Assembly: GCA_943788815.1 (NCBI GenBank)
Contig: CALSRS010000001.1
Span: 1,549,501 to 1,613,500 of the forward strand
Length of the DNA: 64,000 bases
Source of the DNA: an uncultured Gammaproteobacteria bacterium
GTDB taxonomy: Bacteria > Pseudomonadota > Gammaproteobacteria > Eutrophobiales > Eutrophobiaceae
Reading direction: 5' to 3'
The notes under the pieces were generated by a model. The model did no database searches and was not told the origin of the DNA. It saw nothing but the letters and a program-made list of their open reading frames with translations. Numbering within the stretch: position 1 is the stretch's first letter; the number at the start of each line of letters is the position of its first letter. Position numbers and translations under genes: made by a program. Below, piece after piece: positions 18,609 through 30,276 of the stretch.

Positions 18609-20123
18609 GTGATTTCGGCAACACACCGTTATACCCCTGACAATTTCAAAAATATTGCTATATCACTGGCATGTGGGGCGATCACTCCTTTAGGCTTTGC
18701 ACCGCATGGAATATACCTGATTCCATTTATATCAATATCCATTCTAATTTTACAGTGCAAAGGTTCTCATAAAAAAAACGCCTTACTTTATGGATTTCTC
18801 TTTGGTTTGGGGTATTTTGGATATGGCGTCAACTGGTTACATATCAGCATCAACTTATTTGGTGGTATAAATCTAATTGGTGCATATTTAATTACAACAC
18901 TACTCGTCCTATACCTCTCCATTTACCCTGCTATTTTTTCTCTATTGGTATCAATTCTTGTACGGAATACTAATTTTTCTTATTCCCACCTACTCAGTAT
19001 TCCTGCAATCTGGACTCTGGGAGAATGGATCAGAAGCTGGCTCTTCACTGGTTTTCCCTGGTTGAATCTAGGATATAGTCAAACGGATTCAGCGTTATCG
19101 GATCTTGCACCAATACTGGGTGTGTTTGGGATTGGTTTCCTGGTCGTAATGATTGCTGTCGCAATCGCCATTATTTATAAAAGTGATAAAAAATCAAAAG
19201 CGATATCAATAACCTTGATAATAACGGTATGGGTATCGGCCTGGTTTGCAGGAAACAAAGTCTGGTCTGAGAATCTCAATCAATCAATTTCAGTCGCGCT
19301 AATCCAGGGGGCAGTACCCCAGGAAATAAAGTGGTCTCCTGAAATGCGATTACCGACGAAGCAATTATACCAGGACCTTACAACAGAGAACCTGAATGCT
19401 GACCTGATCATTTGGCCTGAAGCTGCCATACCATCATATTTTCATCAGGAACAAATTTATTTAAACGAAATACATTCAATGGTTCGCGCCAACAATTCAA
19501 TATTGTTAACTGGCATGCCGGTATACGACATACCATCAGCCAAATTTTATAACGGGGCGATATACCTTAGTGATAAAATTGAGTTCTATTTTAAGCAGCA
19601 TCTTGTCCCATTTGGTGAATATCTGCCATTAAAGTGGTTACTTCAGCCAATTGTGGATACATTAAACATTCCAATCGCAGATTTCTCGCAGGGGTTAGAC
19701 TCAAGCCCGGTATTGAAATCAGACAAATTTAATATCGGCATAACTATTTGTTACGAAGACACATTTGGAAATGAAGTAATAAAGTCCTTACCAGAGGCAA
19801 ATATTCTGGTAAACATCAGTAATGATGCCTGGTTTGGTGATTCACTTGCACCACATCAACACCTGGAAATGGCGCGCATGCGTGCGCAGGAAACAGGAAG
19901 ATACCTGCTCAGAGCAACCAATACAGGCATTACTGCAATTATAGACAATAAGGGAAAAATTCTTTCTCGTTCCCCTCAATTTAATGAATCAACATTGAGT
20001 GGCAATGCCAATCTCTATGCAGGACAAACACCCTACTCTCGCTTTGGCAATTATCCGGTGATACTTTTTTGCTTTATTTCATTGATCAGTCTGTCAAGAT
20101 TTCGGAAGAGGAAAAATAGATAA
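18609..20123 (+). CDS. lnt: Apolipoprotein N-acyltransferase
   Basis: Lnt acylates the N-terminal Cys of apolipoproteins in the inner membrane. The 504-residue protein has several N-terminal membrane segments (about residues 10-215), a periplasmic nitrilase-like domain, and one C-terminal membrane helix. The catalytic Glu is in IIWPEAAIPS near 270, the Lys is expected in FYFKQHLVPFGEY, and the Cys is in ITICYEDTFG near 381. The start is a GTG 20 bp after corC. Confidence 0.94.
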   Translation: MISATHRYTPDNFKNIAISLACGAITPLGFAPHGIYLIPFISISILILQCKGSHKKNALLYGFLFGLGYFGYGVNWLHISINLFGGINLIGAYLITTLLVLYLSIYPAIFSLLVSILVRNTNFSYSHLLSIPAIWTLGEWIRSWLFTGFPWLNLGYSQTDSALSDLAPILGVFGIGFLVVMIAVAIAIIYKSDKKSKAISITLIITVWVSAWFAGNKVWSENLNQSISVALIQGAVPQEIKWSPEMRLPTKQLYQDLTTENLNADLIIWPEAAIPSYFHQEQIYLNEIHSMVRANNSILLTGMPVYDIPSAKFYNGAIYLSDKIEFYFKQHLVPFGEYLPLKWLLQPIVDTLNIPIADFSQGLDSSPVLKSDKFNIGITICYEDTFGNEVIKSLPEANILVNISNDAWFGDSLAPHQHLEMARMRAQETGRYLLRATNTGITAIIDNKGKILSRSPQFNESTLSGNANLYAGQTPYSRFGNYPVILFCFISLISLSRFRKRKNR

Positions 20124-20180
20124 TATACTCATAGTCAAGAAAATCTATAACTTGTAAACCTTCTCCTATAAAAATAATAT

Positions 20181-21128
20181 TTATGCAAAATGTTTTATTT
20201 TTTTCTTTCCTATCCAATCTATCAAGATTACCAGCACTAGCCCCAATATCATAAGCCCTACTGAAATTAATAGCCCTGAATTGACATCACCTGGAAATAC
20301 CGGCGTCGACGAAATTAACTTTTGTTTATCGTTTATAGTTTCATACACTCTTTCTTGAAATGGCCAAATAACCCAAAGAGATGAGATTAAAATACCAATA
20401 ATCACAAGGGTTGTATTTCTCAAATAACGATGCATCAACCAAGACAGAACACGACTGAATATAATCAATCCGGTCGCCATGCCAGCAGCAAATGGCAGGA
20501 TGACTGACATATTGAAATGTCCTATCGCATTAAAAATATAGGTATATTTATTTAAAATCAGGAGAATAAATGACCCGGATATTCCAGGGAGCAACATAGC
20601 AGATATAGCAAGACATCCAGACAAAAATACATAGACCGCAGTGTCTGGTATGGATATCGTGCCCAGGTTAAAAAGAATTAATCCTGGAATAATGCCGCCC
20701 ATAATCACAACTATTTCTTTCATTACAAGTTGTTGAACGTCCCGGATTAATACAACACAAGACCCCATAATTAAACCAAAGAACAGGCCGTATACCTGGT
20801 CTGGATGTTGGATTAATAATAAAGGTAACGGAACTACTCGCGTAAAAAATATCAACGCAAAAAAAATGCCAGAGAATAAGGGGATTAGAAATTTAAAGTG
20901 TGGCCTTGAAATTATCTGTACAAATTCAAGTTTTAATAAAGATATAAGCCAGATCCGGTCAAACGATTTTATTGCATCAATTAACTCTCGGTAAATACCA
21001 AGTATAAACGCCATAGTTCCACCACTGACCCCTGGAATCACATCAGCACTACCCATGCAGAAACCTTTTCCTATCAGACTTAATACACGATACTTACTTT
21101 TGTTTGGATTTTCGTCTTTGTTACTCAT
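20181..21128 (-). CDS. DUF368 (PopT-type) undecaprenyl-phosphate transporter candidate
   Basis: The 315-residue integral membrane protein has about eight to nine hydrophobic segments and the family signatures GSADVIPGVSGGTMAFILGIY near the N-terminus and LPGISGSFILLIL in the second half, the two repeated PGxSG motifs of DUF368. DUF368 proteins, like DedA proteins, have been reported to recycle undecaprenyl phosphate across the membrane for cell-wall and polysaccharide synthesis. The gene is convergent with lnt and monocistronic. A long hairpin repeat lies just upstream of its start. Confidence 0.88.
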   Translation of the reverse strand: MSNKDENPNKSKYRVLSLIGKGFCMGSADVIPGVSGGTMAFILGIYRELIDAIKSFDRIWLISLLKLEFVQIISRPHFKFLIPLFSGIFFALIFFTRVVPLPLLLIQHPDQVYGLFFGLIMGSCVVLIRDVQQLVMKEIVVIMGGIIPGLILFNLGTISIPDTAVYVFLSGCLAISAMLLPGISGSFILLILNKYTYIFNAIGHFNMSVILPFAAGMATGLIIFSRVLSWLMHRYLRNTTLVIIGILISSLWVIWPFQERVYETINDKQKLISSTPVFPGDVNSGLLISVGLMILGLVLVILIDWIGKKKIKHFA

Positions 21129-21143
21129 AAAGAAAATTTAAAA

Positions 21144-21216
21144 GACAGGATTAACAAGATTAACATGTTTCTATTAGTGCCAATATCTAAATCTTGTTCA
21201 TCTTGTAAATCATGTC
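21144..21216. repeat. GACAGGATTAAC-family hairpin repeat
   Basis: The left arm begins GACAGGATTAACAAGATT at 21144 and the right arm ends with the near-complement at 21216, ...CTTGTAAATCATGTC. The arms pair over about 26 bp with a few mismatches around a loop of roughly 20 bp. The same family recurs at 22588, 44300, 52901, 53205, 55026, 57575, 58505, 58550 and 63796. The rest of the 276-bp gap (21129-21404) shows no gene. Confidence 0.75.
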
Positions 21217-21404
21217 AAAATTTCTGATTTTTTTTCAATCAAGTAATTGATATGGCGGGGTCTTTATTTGAAGAATTTATATTATTAATTTCATCCTGAA
21301 TAAACCTGTCTATAAAAACCGGATGCCAGACTTAAGTTTATAATCGCTACAACTATGCACCACTACTTAAGCGTTCGCCAGAATGACATGAATAACATTA
21401 CTAT

Positions 21405-22469
21405 TTATTGGTGGTATTCTTTACTCAACTCATGCACTGCATCTACCAGTACAGCAACATGCTCTGGGTTTATCTCGGGATGAATACCGTGTCCGAGATT
21501 AAAAACATGTCCATCTCCATGACCATAAGATTGTAATACATTGCCAACCTCCTCACGAATTCTTTCAGGATTCGAATATAATACAGCGGTATCAAGATTC
21601 CCCTGTAATGCAACCCTGTCTCCTATCTGTCGCCTGGCGTATCCAATATCAACGCCCCAGTCCAGACCGACGGCATTACAACCAGTATCGGCAATTTGGT
21701 CTAGCCACATCCCGCCACCCTTGGTAAACAGAATCACAGGAATATCTTTTGCATTTGATGCTTGTTTGACTTCACAAACAATTTTCTCCATATATTGAAG
21801 AGAAAATTCTGTATAAGCTGAACCTGATAACGCACCTCCCCATGAATCAAACACCATCACTACATCTACACCTGCGTCTATCTGCGCTTTGAGATATTCG
21901 GTTATTGAGTTTGCCAAGAGCTCAAGCAATCTGTGTAAGGTATCAGGATCCTGGTAAATCATGCCCTTTGCATAACTGAATTCCTTACTCGAAGCACCTT
22001 CAATCATATAAGTGCCTACTGTCCATGGACTACCAGCAAATCCTATTAATGGTACCTTGTCATCGAGTTCCTGTTTTATTAATCGGACTGCATCCATGAC
22101 ATATCTAAGATCTGATTCAGGGTCAGGAATACCCAGTTTTTCAACATCGCTTTTTGTCCTGATTACCTTTTCAAAACGCGGGCCTTGTTTTTCAATGACA
22201 CTTAAACCTAAACCCATGGCATCAGGTATAGTCAAAATATCAGAAAACAAAATTGCTGCATCTAATGGAAAACGCCTTAAAGGCTGCAGTGTCACCTCAC
22301 AGGCCAAATCAGGTGTTTGACATAGTTTAATAAAATTACCTGCTTGTTCTCGAGTTTTTCTGTATTCAGGTAAGTACCTTCCTGCCTGGCGCATTATCCA
22401 CACAGGTGTCATATCGACGGGTTTTCGTTGTAGCGCCCTGATAAGGCGATCATTTTTCAGTTTAGTCAT
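21405..22469 (-). CDS. hemE: Uroporphyrinogen decarboxylase
   Basis: HemE decarboxylates uroporphyrinogen III to coproporphyrinogen III in heme synthesis. The 354-residue protein has the N-terminal signature [16 protein letters not shown], the catalytic-site stretch [13 protein letters not shown] and the C-terminal [11 protein letters not shown]. Length and motifs are standard. It is separated from the upstream gltD by a repeat-containing 319-bp gap, so the two are probably not tightly coupled here. Confidence 0.96.
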   Translation of the reverse strand: MTKLKNDRLIRALQRKPVDMTPVWIMRQAGRYLPEYRKTREQAGNFIKLCQTPDLACEVTLQPLRRFPLDAAILFSDILTIPDAMGLGLSVIEKQGPRFEKVIRTKSDVEKLGIPDPESDLRYVMDAVRLIKQELDDKVPLIGFAGSPWTVGTYMIEGASSKEFSYAKGMIYQDPDTLHRLLELLANSITEYLKAQIDAGVDVVMVFDSWGGALSGSAYTEFSLQYMEKIVCEVKQASNAKDIPVILFTKGGGMWLDQIADTGCNAVGLDWGVDIGYARRQIGDRVALQGNLDTAVLYSNPERIREEVGNVLQSYGHGDGHVFNLGHGIHPEINPEHVAVLVDAVHELSKEYHQ

Positions 22470-22587
22470 TGAATATATAAGCTGATGATTTAATTAAAGA
22501 AATGATACATTAAAACAGACCTGACACATAGAGTGGGATTTCATTTGGTAGCGATAAACTCCACAGATTTCTCAGATAAAATAACTA

Positions 22588-22762
22588 GACAGGATTTACA
22601 AGATTAATAAGATATAAATATTTGTACGTTCAAAATCTTTTCAATTTTTTTAAAAGATCCGGCAGAATTCCCAGTGTTTATCGTTTATTAAAGAATTTCC
22701 AGGAAGCAAGATCCAGATATTTTTTTACCTGTTTATCCTGAATAAATCCTGTGAATCCTGTC
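22588..22762. repeat. Inverted pair of GACAGGATTTAC-family repeats in the hemE-gltD gap
   Basis: A copy reading GACAGGATTTACAAGATT starts at 22588, and an inverted copy ending ...GTGAATCCTGTC closes at 22762. Together they bracket about 120 bp. The whole gap 22470-22788 contains no credible ORF; it must also hold the hemE promoter on the minus strand. Confidence 0.7.
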
Positions 22763-22788
22763 TATTTCCTAGTGACTACGACCTGAAT

Positions 22789-24234
22789 TTACAGAGGTGC
22801 TGGCAGGTCAGACTCACCCATCAGATACTTATCTATTCCCTTTGCTGCGGATCTTCCTTCGGCAATCGCCCAAACGATTAAGGATTGACCACGTTGCATG
22901 TCGCCCGCAGTAAAAATACCTTCAATGCTTGTCATCCAGTTTTCATCCCGTGCAACATTGCCCCTGTCTGTTAAATCAACATCAAGTTGCTCCAGCATCC
23001 CAGGCTTTTCCGGACCTGTAAATCCCATTGCGAGAAACACCAGATCTGCAGTTAGGCGAAACTCAGATCCCGGCACTTCTTCAATGCTGATTTTTCCATC
23101 AGTATTTTTTATTTCGACTTTTACAAGCTCAAGTTCCTTTAGGTTTCCATTACCATCATCTATAAAATTTTTAGTTGAAACGGAATACACACGTTCCACA
23201 CCTTCTTCATGCGCAGACGCTACCCTGTAGATGTTTGGCCATTCAGGCCAGGGATTATTTTCATCCCGGCTTCCAGGGGGCTTGGGCATAATTTCCAGTT
23301 GGTGAACCGAAGCTGCGCCTTGACGGTTTGCTGTGCCTAGGCAATCTGCACCAGTATCACCACCGCCGATGATGACAACGTGTTTCCCAGCGGCATTAAT
23401 GAAATTATTATCGTCTATATCATCACCTTCGCAGCGCTTGTTCTGCAGTGTGAGATATTCCATTGCATAATGAATGCCGCTTAACTTCCTACCTGGCGCA
23501 GGTAAATCTCGCGGGGCGCATGCGCCTCCGGCAAGTAAAATAGCATCATAATCCTGTTTGAGCTGGTCGACGGAAATATTGTCTCCCACATGCGCATTGG
23601 TTTGAAATTCAACACCTTCAGCCGTCATCTGATCTATGCGCCTGTCTAACTGTCTTTTTTCCATCTTAAATTCTGGAATACCGTAACGTAATAGACCACC
23701 AATTCTGTCGCTACGTTCTAATACGGTGACCATATGTCCTGCTCTTTGTAGTTGCTGGGCTGCGGCAAGTCCTGCTGGACCGGAGCCTACAACAACAACT
23801 TTTTTGCCAGTATTTGATGTTGGTAATTCTGGTTTAATCCAACCGTTCTCCCAGGCCTTGTCTATGATAGACAGTTCTACAGCCTTGATTGTAACTGGAT
23901 CATCATTGATGCCGAGTACGCAGGCGCCTTCACAAGGGGCAGGACACAATGTTCCAGTAAATTCAGGGAAATTATTTGTAGCATGTAATCGTTCTATAGC
24001 TTCCAGCCACTGGTCACGATATACAAGATCATTCCAGTCAGGAATCAGATTGCCCAACGGACATCCTTCATGACAAAAAGGGATTCCACAATCCATACAA
24101 CGTGATGCCTGGGTTTTTAGGGGCGCAACCGGCCAGGGCGACATGACCTGGCTCCAGTCCTTGACCCGTTCTTCAACAGGCCGGTAGGGCTGTTTATCCC
24201 TTTTGAACTCCATAAATCCAGTGATTTTACCCAT
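22789..24234 (-). CDS. gltD: Glutamate synthase (NADPH) small subunit
   Basis: GltD feeds NADPH electrons to GltB for conversion of glutamine plus 2-oxoglutarate to two glutamates. The 481-residue protein has an N-terminal FeS domain with Cys46, Cys49, Cys54 and Cys58 ([13 protein letters not shown]) and further cysteines in [10 protein letters not shown]. It then has an FAD fold ([13 protein letters not shown] near 148) and an NADP fold ([13 protein letters not shown] near 288). It overlaps gltB by eight bases. Confidence 0.96.
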   Translation of the reverse strand: MGKITGFMEFKRDKQPYRPVEERVKDWSQVMSPWPVAPLKTQASRCMDCGIPFCHEGCPLGNLIPDWNDLVYRDQWLEAIERLHATNNFPEFTGTLCPAPCEGACVLGINDDPVTIKAVELSIIDKAWENGWIKPELPTSNTGKKVVVVGSGPAGLAAAQQLQRAGHMVTVLERSDRIGGLLRYGIPEFKMEKRQLDRRIDQMTAEGVEFQTNAHVGDNISVDQLKQDYDAILLAGGACAPRDLPAPGRKLSGIHYAMEYLTLQNKRCEGDDIDDNNFINAAGKHVVIIGGGDTGADCLGTANRQGAASVHQLEIMPKPPGSRDENNPWPEWPNIYRVASAHEEGVERVYSVSTKNFIDDGNGNLKELELVKVEIKNTDGKISIEEVPGSEFRLTADLVFLAMGFTGPEKPGMLEQLDVDLTDRGNVARDENWMTSIEGIFTAGDMQRGQSLIVWAIAEGRSAAKGIDKYLMGESDLPAPL

Positions 24235-27200
24235 GGGCCGCCTCCATTACAGCTTCATCCTCTGACATTCCGGTTTCCTTTGCTTTCTTGACAGCTTCAA
24301 GAACTCGTTTGTAATCAGTAGGCATGACCTTTACAAATTTATTCTGGTAATCTTCCCAGTTATCAATAATTCGTTTGGCGACGCTACTCTGAGTGTATTG
24401 CTGATGCTTTATTAAAAGATTTTTGACGGATTCAATATCTTCTTTCTCAAGTGTTTCAAGATCCACCATCCCCAGATTGCAACGGATGCTGAAATCATTA
24501 TTTTCATCCAGGACATAGGCGATTCCCCCTGACATCCCGGCCGCAAAATTTCTTCCAGTATTTCCGATGACAACAATCTTTCCGCCCGTCATATATTCGC
24601 AGCCATGGTCACCAATCCCCTCTACGACAGCACTAACACCGCTGTTTCTTACTGCAAAACGCTCGCCGGCTATACCGCGGATATATGCCTCGCCACTGGT
24701 TGCGCCATATAACAGCACATTACCAACAATAATATTTTCTTCTGCAACAAATGTGGAATGCCTGGGTGGATAGACAATTATTTTACCGCCGGATAATCCT
24801 TTACCAAGGTAATCATTAGCATCACCTTCCAGGGTTAAGGTCACGCCACGGGGGACGAATGCACCAAAACTCATTCCAGCAGAGCCATTGAAATGTACAT
24901 TTATAGTATCATCAGGCAAACCCTTACCACCAAACCGTTTGGTTATCTCGTAACCAAGAATCGTACCCACTGATCTGTTGATATTATGTATGGGTAATAT
25001 TATATCTACCGGTTTTTCTTCTTCCAGAGCCGGTTTGCATAATGGAACCAGAGTCGTCATATCCAAAGAATTCTCCAGTCCATGGTCCTGGGTAGTAGTA
25101 CAGTAAATTCCAACGCCTGGTTCAGTCTGCGGTTTTTTGAGTAAGCGAGAGAAATCCAGACCCTGCGCCTTCCAGTGGTCAATTGCATTTCTCACATTCA
25201 TTTTCTCTACGTGACCTATCATTTCATCCATAGTCCGGAATCCCAGCTTGGACATGTACTCCCGTATTTCCTCAGCAACAAATTTAAAGTAATTCTCGAC
25301 GAACTCAGGCTGCCCTAAAAATTTCTTTCGAAGTTCTGGATTCTGTGTGGCAACACCTACAGGGCAAGTATTAAGATGACATACACGCATCATGATACAA
25401 CCCATTACAACCAATGGTGCGGTTGAAAATCCAAATTCTTCAGCGCCTAAAAGTGCAGCAACAATTACATCACGTCCTGTTTTTAATTGTCCGTCTGCCT
25501 GCACGACAATACGATCGCGTAGTTTATTCTGAACCAGCACCTGCTGAGTTTCAGCCAGTCCAAGCTCCCAGGGCAAACCAGCATGTTTCAGAGAACTAAT
25601 AGGAGATGCACCTGTTCCCCCGTCATAGCCTGAAATTAAAACTACATCTGAATGAGCTTTAGCCACACCGGCTGCAACTGTCCCCACACCAACTTCTGCA
25701 ACCAGTTTAACGTGCACCCTGGCAGTGGGATTTGCATTCTTAAGGTCATGAATTAATTGAGCCAGGTCTTCTATAGAATAGATATCATGATGCGGAGGTG
25801 GTGAAATCAGCCCCACACCTGCTGTTGAATGCCTTACTTTGGCAATCCATGGATAAACCTTGGTGCCTGGTAACTGACCGCCCTCTCCGGGCTTCGCACC
25901 CTGGGCCATTTTTATCTGGATATCATCCGCATTCACCAGGTATTCACTGGTTACACCAAACCTGCCTGATGCAACTTGCTTAATAGCACTGCGCCGCAAA
26001 TCACCATTCTCGTCTGCTGTAAAACGATCTGGATCCTCACCACCTTCACCAGTATTAGACTTACCGCCAATTCTATTCATGGCAATAGCCAATGTTTCAT
26101 GGGCTTCCTGACTTATGGAGCCATAAGACATAGCACCTGTTGAAAACCGTTTCATTATGTTTTCAATTGGTTCAACTTCGTCTAAGGGGATGGGATTTTG
26201 CTCATATTTAAACTCGAATAATCCACGAAGAGTAGCCAGGTTTTCATTCTGTTTATCAACCAGGCCAGTGTATTCTTTGAAAATATTATACTGCCCGCTG
26301 CGAGTGGCATGTTGTAGCTTGAATACCGTTCGTGGATTGAATAAATGATATTCACCATCTCTTCGCCATTGATACTCACCACCCCACTCCAGATCAGGAT
26401 TTTTTACTTTTCTTTCAGGAAAGGCATTGTGGTGTCTCAGGATGGCTTCTTTTGCAACTATATCCAATCCAATTCCACCTATCCTTGATGCAGTCCAGGT
26501 AAAGTAATGGTCGATTAAATCTTTATTAAGGCCAATCGCTTCAAAGATTTGGGCTCCGCGATATGACTGTACCGTAGAAATCCCCATCTTGGACATGGTC
26601 TTGTTTATGCCTTTGTCCACGGCCTTTATAAAATTCTTCACCGCTAAGGCGTAATCCATTTCCTCTACGAAACCATTCCCGATCATATCGCCTATTGATT
26701 CAAACGCGAGATAAGGGTTGATAGCGCCTGCACCATAACCTAACAATGTTGCAAAATGATGTATCTCCCGTGGCTCACCTGATTCCACTATCAATCCAAC
26801 CCGCGTACGGCATCCTTTTCTAATCAAATGATGGTGCACAGCTGCTGTTGCCAACAGCGCGGGTATTGCTGCAAATTCGCGGCTTACACCTCTGTCCGAT
26901 AGGATAATAAATGAATATCCTTCATTGGCGGCTGTTTCTGCCTGCTTGCAAATATCTATAATTGATTGACCTAGTCCTTCACCACTTTGTTTTACCGGAA
27001 ATAAAATTTCAATTTCTTTGGATCTGTGACCAGCAATATTAATGTCGCGAAGTTTTGCAAGCTCTTCATTCGTTAATACAGGGGAAGGTATTCTGACCTG
27101 TTTACAGCTTTGCGCATCGGGGGCTAGCAGGTTGCCCTCCGGACCTATGGTGGTTGAGATTTGGGTAACCAGTTCTTCACGTATCCCATCTAGCGGCGGG

Positions 27201-28792
27201 TTAGTAACCTGGGCAAAGAGCTGTTTGAAATAGTCATAAAGCAGCCGAGGACGGTTTGATAATACTGCAAGGGCTGTGTCTGTGCCCATAGAACCTATAG
27301 GCTCCAATCCTTTATTTGCCATAGGAGCAAGCAGGATCTTCAGTTCTTCATGGGTATAACCAAATGCCTGCTGCCTTTGTAGCAATGTGTCCGGATCTGA
27401 ACCGTGGATTTGTTTGGGTAACGGAATTTTTTCGATTGGCACCAGATTTTGTTTCAGCCAATCTCCATAAGGATGTGCAGAGACATATCTTCCCTTAAGT
27501 TCTGCATCATCAATTATCCGTCCTTCTTTTGTATCGACCAGGAATATTCTGCCTGGATGTAATCGTTCTTTCACCTCAACATTCTCAGGGGACACTTCAA
27601 GGACACCCACTTCTGAAGCCATAATAACCATATCATCTTTGGTTACATAATAACGGGATGGTCTTAGTCCGTTTCTATCCAATACAGCACCAATTACATC
27701 TCCATCTGTAAATGCAATGGATGCGGGGCCGTCCCAGGGCTCCATCAAGCAAGCATGGTATTCATAAAATGCTTTTCTTTCCTCGTCCATGGTCTCATGT
27801 CCACTCCAGGCTTCGGGTATCATCATTAATATTGCATGAGATAACGGTCGTCCTGTCATGTATAAAAATTCCATAACATTATCAAACGTGGCTGAATCAC
27901 TAGCACCTTCAAATACGATGGGGAATATTTTTTCAAGGTCTTCACCAAACAGAGATGAATCACAAAGTGCCTCTCTGGCCCTCATCCAGTTTATATTTCC
28001 CCTCAGCGTATTAATCTCACCGTTGTGAGCTATAAATCTGAAAGGTTGTGCAAGTTGCCAGGAAGGAAATGTATTGGTTGAAAAGCGCTGATGCACCAGC
28101 GCAAGTGCTGATTCGACGTCGTCCTCAGAAAGATCTGGAAACATGGGTTCTAGTTGACCACCTGTTAACATCCCTTTATAAATAATAGTCTTATTTGAAA
28201 GACTGGGGATATAGAACTGGTCTTTTTCAATCAGTTGGCTATTGGCAATTTCATGTTCCACTCGCTTACGAATGATATATAGCTTACGTTCGAAAACATT
28301 GGGATCATTAACTGATTCACCCTGTCCGATGAACACCTGCTTAAATGCAGGTTCACCGGATATTGCAGTTTCTCCTAATAATGAATCATCGGTGGGAACA
28401 TCACGCCACCCCAGAAAATTCTGGCCTTCTTCAGCGGCTATGTTTTCCATAATCTGCTGGCAGATCTCAGATTCTTCAGGACTATGGGGGAGAAAAACCA
28501 GTCCGGCACCATACTCACCCTCGGCAGGTAAGGTGACATTCATATCACCACATACCCTCTGATAAAATCGATGTGGTATCTGAATCAATATACCGACTCC
28601 ATCACCGGTATTCTCTTCACAACCGCAGGCACCTCTATGAAGTAAATTCTGGAGAATAGTCAGCGCATTTTCTACAATCTTCCGCGACTTTCTTCCCTTC
28701 ATATCCACGACAAAGCCCACACCACAGGCATCGTGTTCCTGTGATGGATCATATAATCCATGGGCAATAGGAGGTCCTACGAATTTCTTCAT
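24227..28792 (-). CDS. gltB: Glutamate synthase (NADPH) large subunit
   Basis: This 1521-residue subunit hydrolyses glutamine and makes glutamate from 2-oxoglutarate. The class II amidotransferase Cys is at 23 (HDACGVGFV) and is probably exposed by removal of a propeptide. The FMN/synthase domain contains [13 protein letters not shown] and the [3Fe-4S] motif [15 protein letters not shown], and the C-terminal beta-helix is GXGXG-rich. A GTG four codons upstream is possible, but GGTGA eight bases before the ATG favours the ATG at 28792. Confidence 0.96.
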   Translation of the reverse strand: MKKFVGPPIAHGLYDPSQEHDACGVGFVVDMKGRKSRKIVENALTILQNLLHRGACGCEENTGDGVGILIQIPHRFYQRVCGDMNVTLPAEGEYGAGLVFLPHSPEESEICQQIMENIAAEEGQNFLGWRDVPTDDSLLGETAISGEPAFKQVFIGQGESVNDPNVFERKLYIIRKRVEHEIANSQLIEKDQFYIPSLSNKTIIYKGMLTGGQLEPMFPDLSEDDVESALALVHQRFSTNTFPSWQLAQPFRFIAHNGEINTLRGNINWMRAREALCDSSLFGEDLEKIFPIVFEGASDSATFDNVMEFLYMTGRPLSHAILMMIPEAWSGHETMDEERKAFYEYHACLMEPWDGPASIAFTDGDVIGAVLDRNGLRPSRYYVTKDDMVIMASEVGVLEVSPENVEVKERLHPGRIFLVDTKEGRIIDDAELKGRYVSAHPYGDWLKQNLVPIEKIPLPKQIHGSDPDTLLQRQQAFGYTHEELKILLAPMANKGLEPIGSMGTDTALAVLSNRPRLLYDYFKQLFAQVTNPPLDGIREELVTQISTTIGPEGNLLAPDAQSCKQVRIPSPVLTNEELAKLRDINIAGHRSKEIEILFPVKQSGEGLGQSIIDICKQAETAANEGYSFIILSDRGVSREFAAIPALLATAAVHHHLIRKGCRTRVGLIVESGEPREIHHFATLLGYGAGAINPYLAFESIGDMIGNGFVEEMDYALAVKNFIKAVDKGINKTMSKMGISTVQSYRGAQIFEAIGLNKDLIDHYFTWTASRIGGIGLDIVAKEAILRHHNAFPERKVKNPDLEWGGEYQWRRDGEYHLFNPRTVFKLQHATRSGQYNIFKEYTGLVDKQNENLATLRGLFEFKYEQNPIPLDEVEPIENIMKRFSTGAMSYGSISQEAHETLAIAMNRIGGKSNTGEGGEDPDRFTADENGDLRRSAIKQVASGRFGVTSEYLVNADDIQIKMAQGAKPGEGGQLPGTKVYPWIAKVRHSTAGVGLISPPPHHDIYSIEDLAQLIHDLKNANPTARVHVKLVAEVGVGTVAAGVAKAHSDVVLISGYDGGTGASPISSLKHAGLPWELGLAETQQVLVQNKLRDRIVVQADGQLKTGRDVIVAALLGAEEFGFSTAPLVVMGCIMMRVCHLNTCPVGVATQNPELRKKFLGQPEFVENYFKFVAEEIREYMSKLGFRTMDEMIGHVEKMNVRNAIDHWKAQGLDFSRLLKKPQTEPGVGIYCTTTQDHGLENSLDMTTLVPLCKPALEEEKPVDIILPIHNINRSVGTILGYEITKRFGGKGLPDDTINVHFNGSAGMSFGAFVPRGVTLTLEGDANDYLGKGLSGGKIIVYPPRHSTFVAEENIIVGNVLLYGATSGEAYIRGIAGERFAVRNSGVSAVVEGIGDHGCEYMTGGKIVVIGNTGRNFAAGMSGGIAYVLDENNDFSIRCNLGMVDLETLEKEDIESVKNLLIKHQQYTQSSVAKRIIDNWEDYQNKFVKVMPTDYKRVLEAVKKAKETGMSEDEAVMEAAHG

Positions 28793-28937
28793 GTAGTTAT
28801 TCACCGTTAATAAAAATTGGGTCCCTGTTGTTCTTCCAAATGAACCTGAAACCGATTATTCCGTTTTTTTGGGCACTGTTCAGAATACCGCAGCTCCAGC
28901 GATAGTCGTGCCCTTATCATATTTAAAAAGGAATGTG

Positions 28938-28966
28938 ATTATATTCGAGAGCTACAACTAAGTCAC
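28938..28966 (-). promoter_or_regulatory. Probable gltBD promoter; remainder of gap 28793-29136 empty
   Basis: On the minus strand GTGACT and TATAAT are spaced by 17 bp, a good sigma-70 match, about 145 bp upstream of the gltB start. The other bases of the 344-bp gap between gltB and dgt show no ORF, no strong hairpin and no repeat that I can see; purine-rich AGAAGA runs occur at about 28995-29075. Confidence 0.45.
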
Positions 28967-29136
28967 GGTGTACGTTTAAAATAACTGTGAAGATAAGAGA
29001 CAATTAGAAGAAGATAGAAGAATATAGAGGTATTTTTATGCAATTAGACGGAGTTTAATGAGAAGAATAAGAGATTTTCATAGACTCAGGTCCAAAATAT
29101 CAATTTCGGTATATTAAATAGATGATACGGCATATT

Positions 29137-30264
29137 TTAGGATACAACCCTCTGTGATTCTGCTATTGCAAAGCGGTCTGTCATGCCAGCGATATAGTTA
29201 GCAATAATACGTGCTCGATCTCCCGTATCTTGAACTGAAGCAAGATAGCGATTTAACTCATCATTTAATGAAGATTTATCTTCCATGTATGCCTTGAATA
29301 AAATGTGAATAATTTTGCCGGCCTGTAATGACATTTCCATGACCTTCTCATGTCGATACAGATTTTTTGATAGAAACCGTTTTAGTTCCAGATGCCTCTC
29401 TTTTATCTCGTCACTAAAAGAGACCAGGGGATATGCAAGATCCCTGACATCATCTATATGATGGATCTCTTCACCTTGAATATTTTTCAAGGTGTTTTCA
29501 ATTAGATCCAAAACAAGCTTATTAATCATCCTGCGTATTAATTCATGCTTTACTCTTTTTTCATCAAGTTGGTCCCATTGTTTAATAACATACTGATATT
29601 GCTCTCGAAACAATTCACAGTCTGACAATTGTTCAAAATTTAAAAGGCCGGCTCTAATTCCATCGTCCACATCATGATTATTGTAGGCAATCTCATCGGC
29701 AAGATTAGCAATTTGCGCCTCAAGACCAGGCATCTTCTTTTCAGTAAATCGCAAACCAATCTCACCAAGTTTTTCTGCATTTTTTTTCGAACAATGCTTT
29801 AGTATTCCCTCCCTTGTTTCATACATCAGATTCAAGCCGGGAAAAGCTGCATATTTTTCTTCAAGTTCATCTACTACTCGCAATGATTGCAGATTATGCT
29901 CAAAGCCATCATAAGTTTTCATGCATTCGTTTAACGCATCTTGTCCCGCATGTCCAAAAGGCGTATGACCAAGATCATGTGCAAGACAAATTGCCTCGGT
30001 AAGATCTTCATTTAAATGCAGACATCGGGCTACAGTCCTGCCAATCTGGGATACTTCGAGTGAGTGAGTGAGGCGAGTCCTGAACATATCGCCTTCATGA
30101 TTAACAAATACCTGAGTTTTATATTCTAGCCTTCGAAAAGCAGAGCTATGGATGATCCTGTCTCTGTCACGCTGAAATTCATTTCTCAGGCCAGCGTCTG
30201 ATTCAGGATGAACCCTGCCTCTGGAGTTTTCTTCTCTGGCAGCGTATTCAGCCAGTTCAAACAT
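29137..30264 (-). CDS. dgt: Deoxyguanosinetriphosphate triphosphohydrolase-like HD protein
   Basis: This HD-domain enzyme releases triphosphate from dNTPs, usually dGTP. The 375-residue protein has the FRTRLTHSLEVSQIGR segment with the first metal His and the HDLGHTPFGHAG motif near 95-106. The later segments GLNLMYETREGILKH and EIAYNNHDVDDG complete the metal and nucleotide site. Length matches the short Dgt subfamily rather than the 505-residue E. coli Dgt. It starts 12 bp after aroB and is the last gene of aroK-aroB-dgt. Confidence 0.9.
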   Translation of the reverse strand: MFELAEYAAREENSRGRVHPESDAGLRNEFQRDRDRIIHSSAFRRLEYKTQVFVNHEGDMFRTRLTHSLEVSQIGRTVARCLHLNEDLTEAICLAHDLGHTPFGHAGQDALNECMKTYDGFEHNLQSLRVVDELEEKYAAFPGLNLMYETREGILKHCSKKNAEKLGEIGLRFTEKKMPGLEAQIANLADEIAYNNHDVDDGIRAGLLNFEQLSDCELFREQYQYVIKQWDQLDEKRVKHELIRRMINKLVLDLIENTLKNIQGEEIHHIDDVRDLAYPLVSFSDEIKERHLELKRFLSKNLYRHEKVMEMSLQAGKIIHILFKAYMEDKSSLNDELNRYLASVQDTGDRARIIANYIAGMTDRFAIAESQRVVS

Positions 30265-30276
30265 GTATAAACCTTT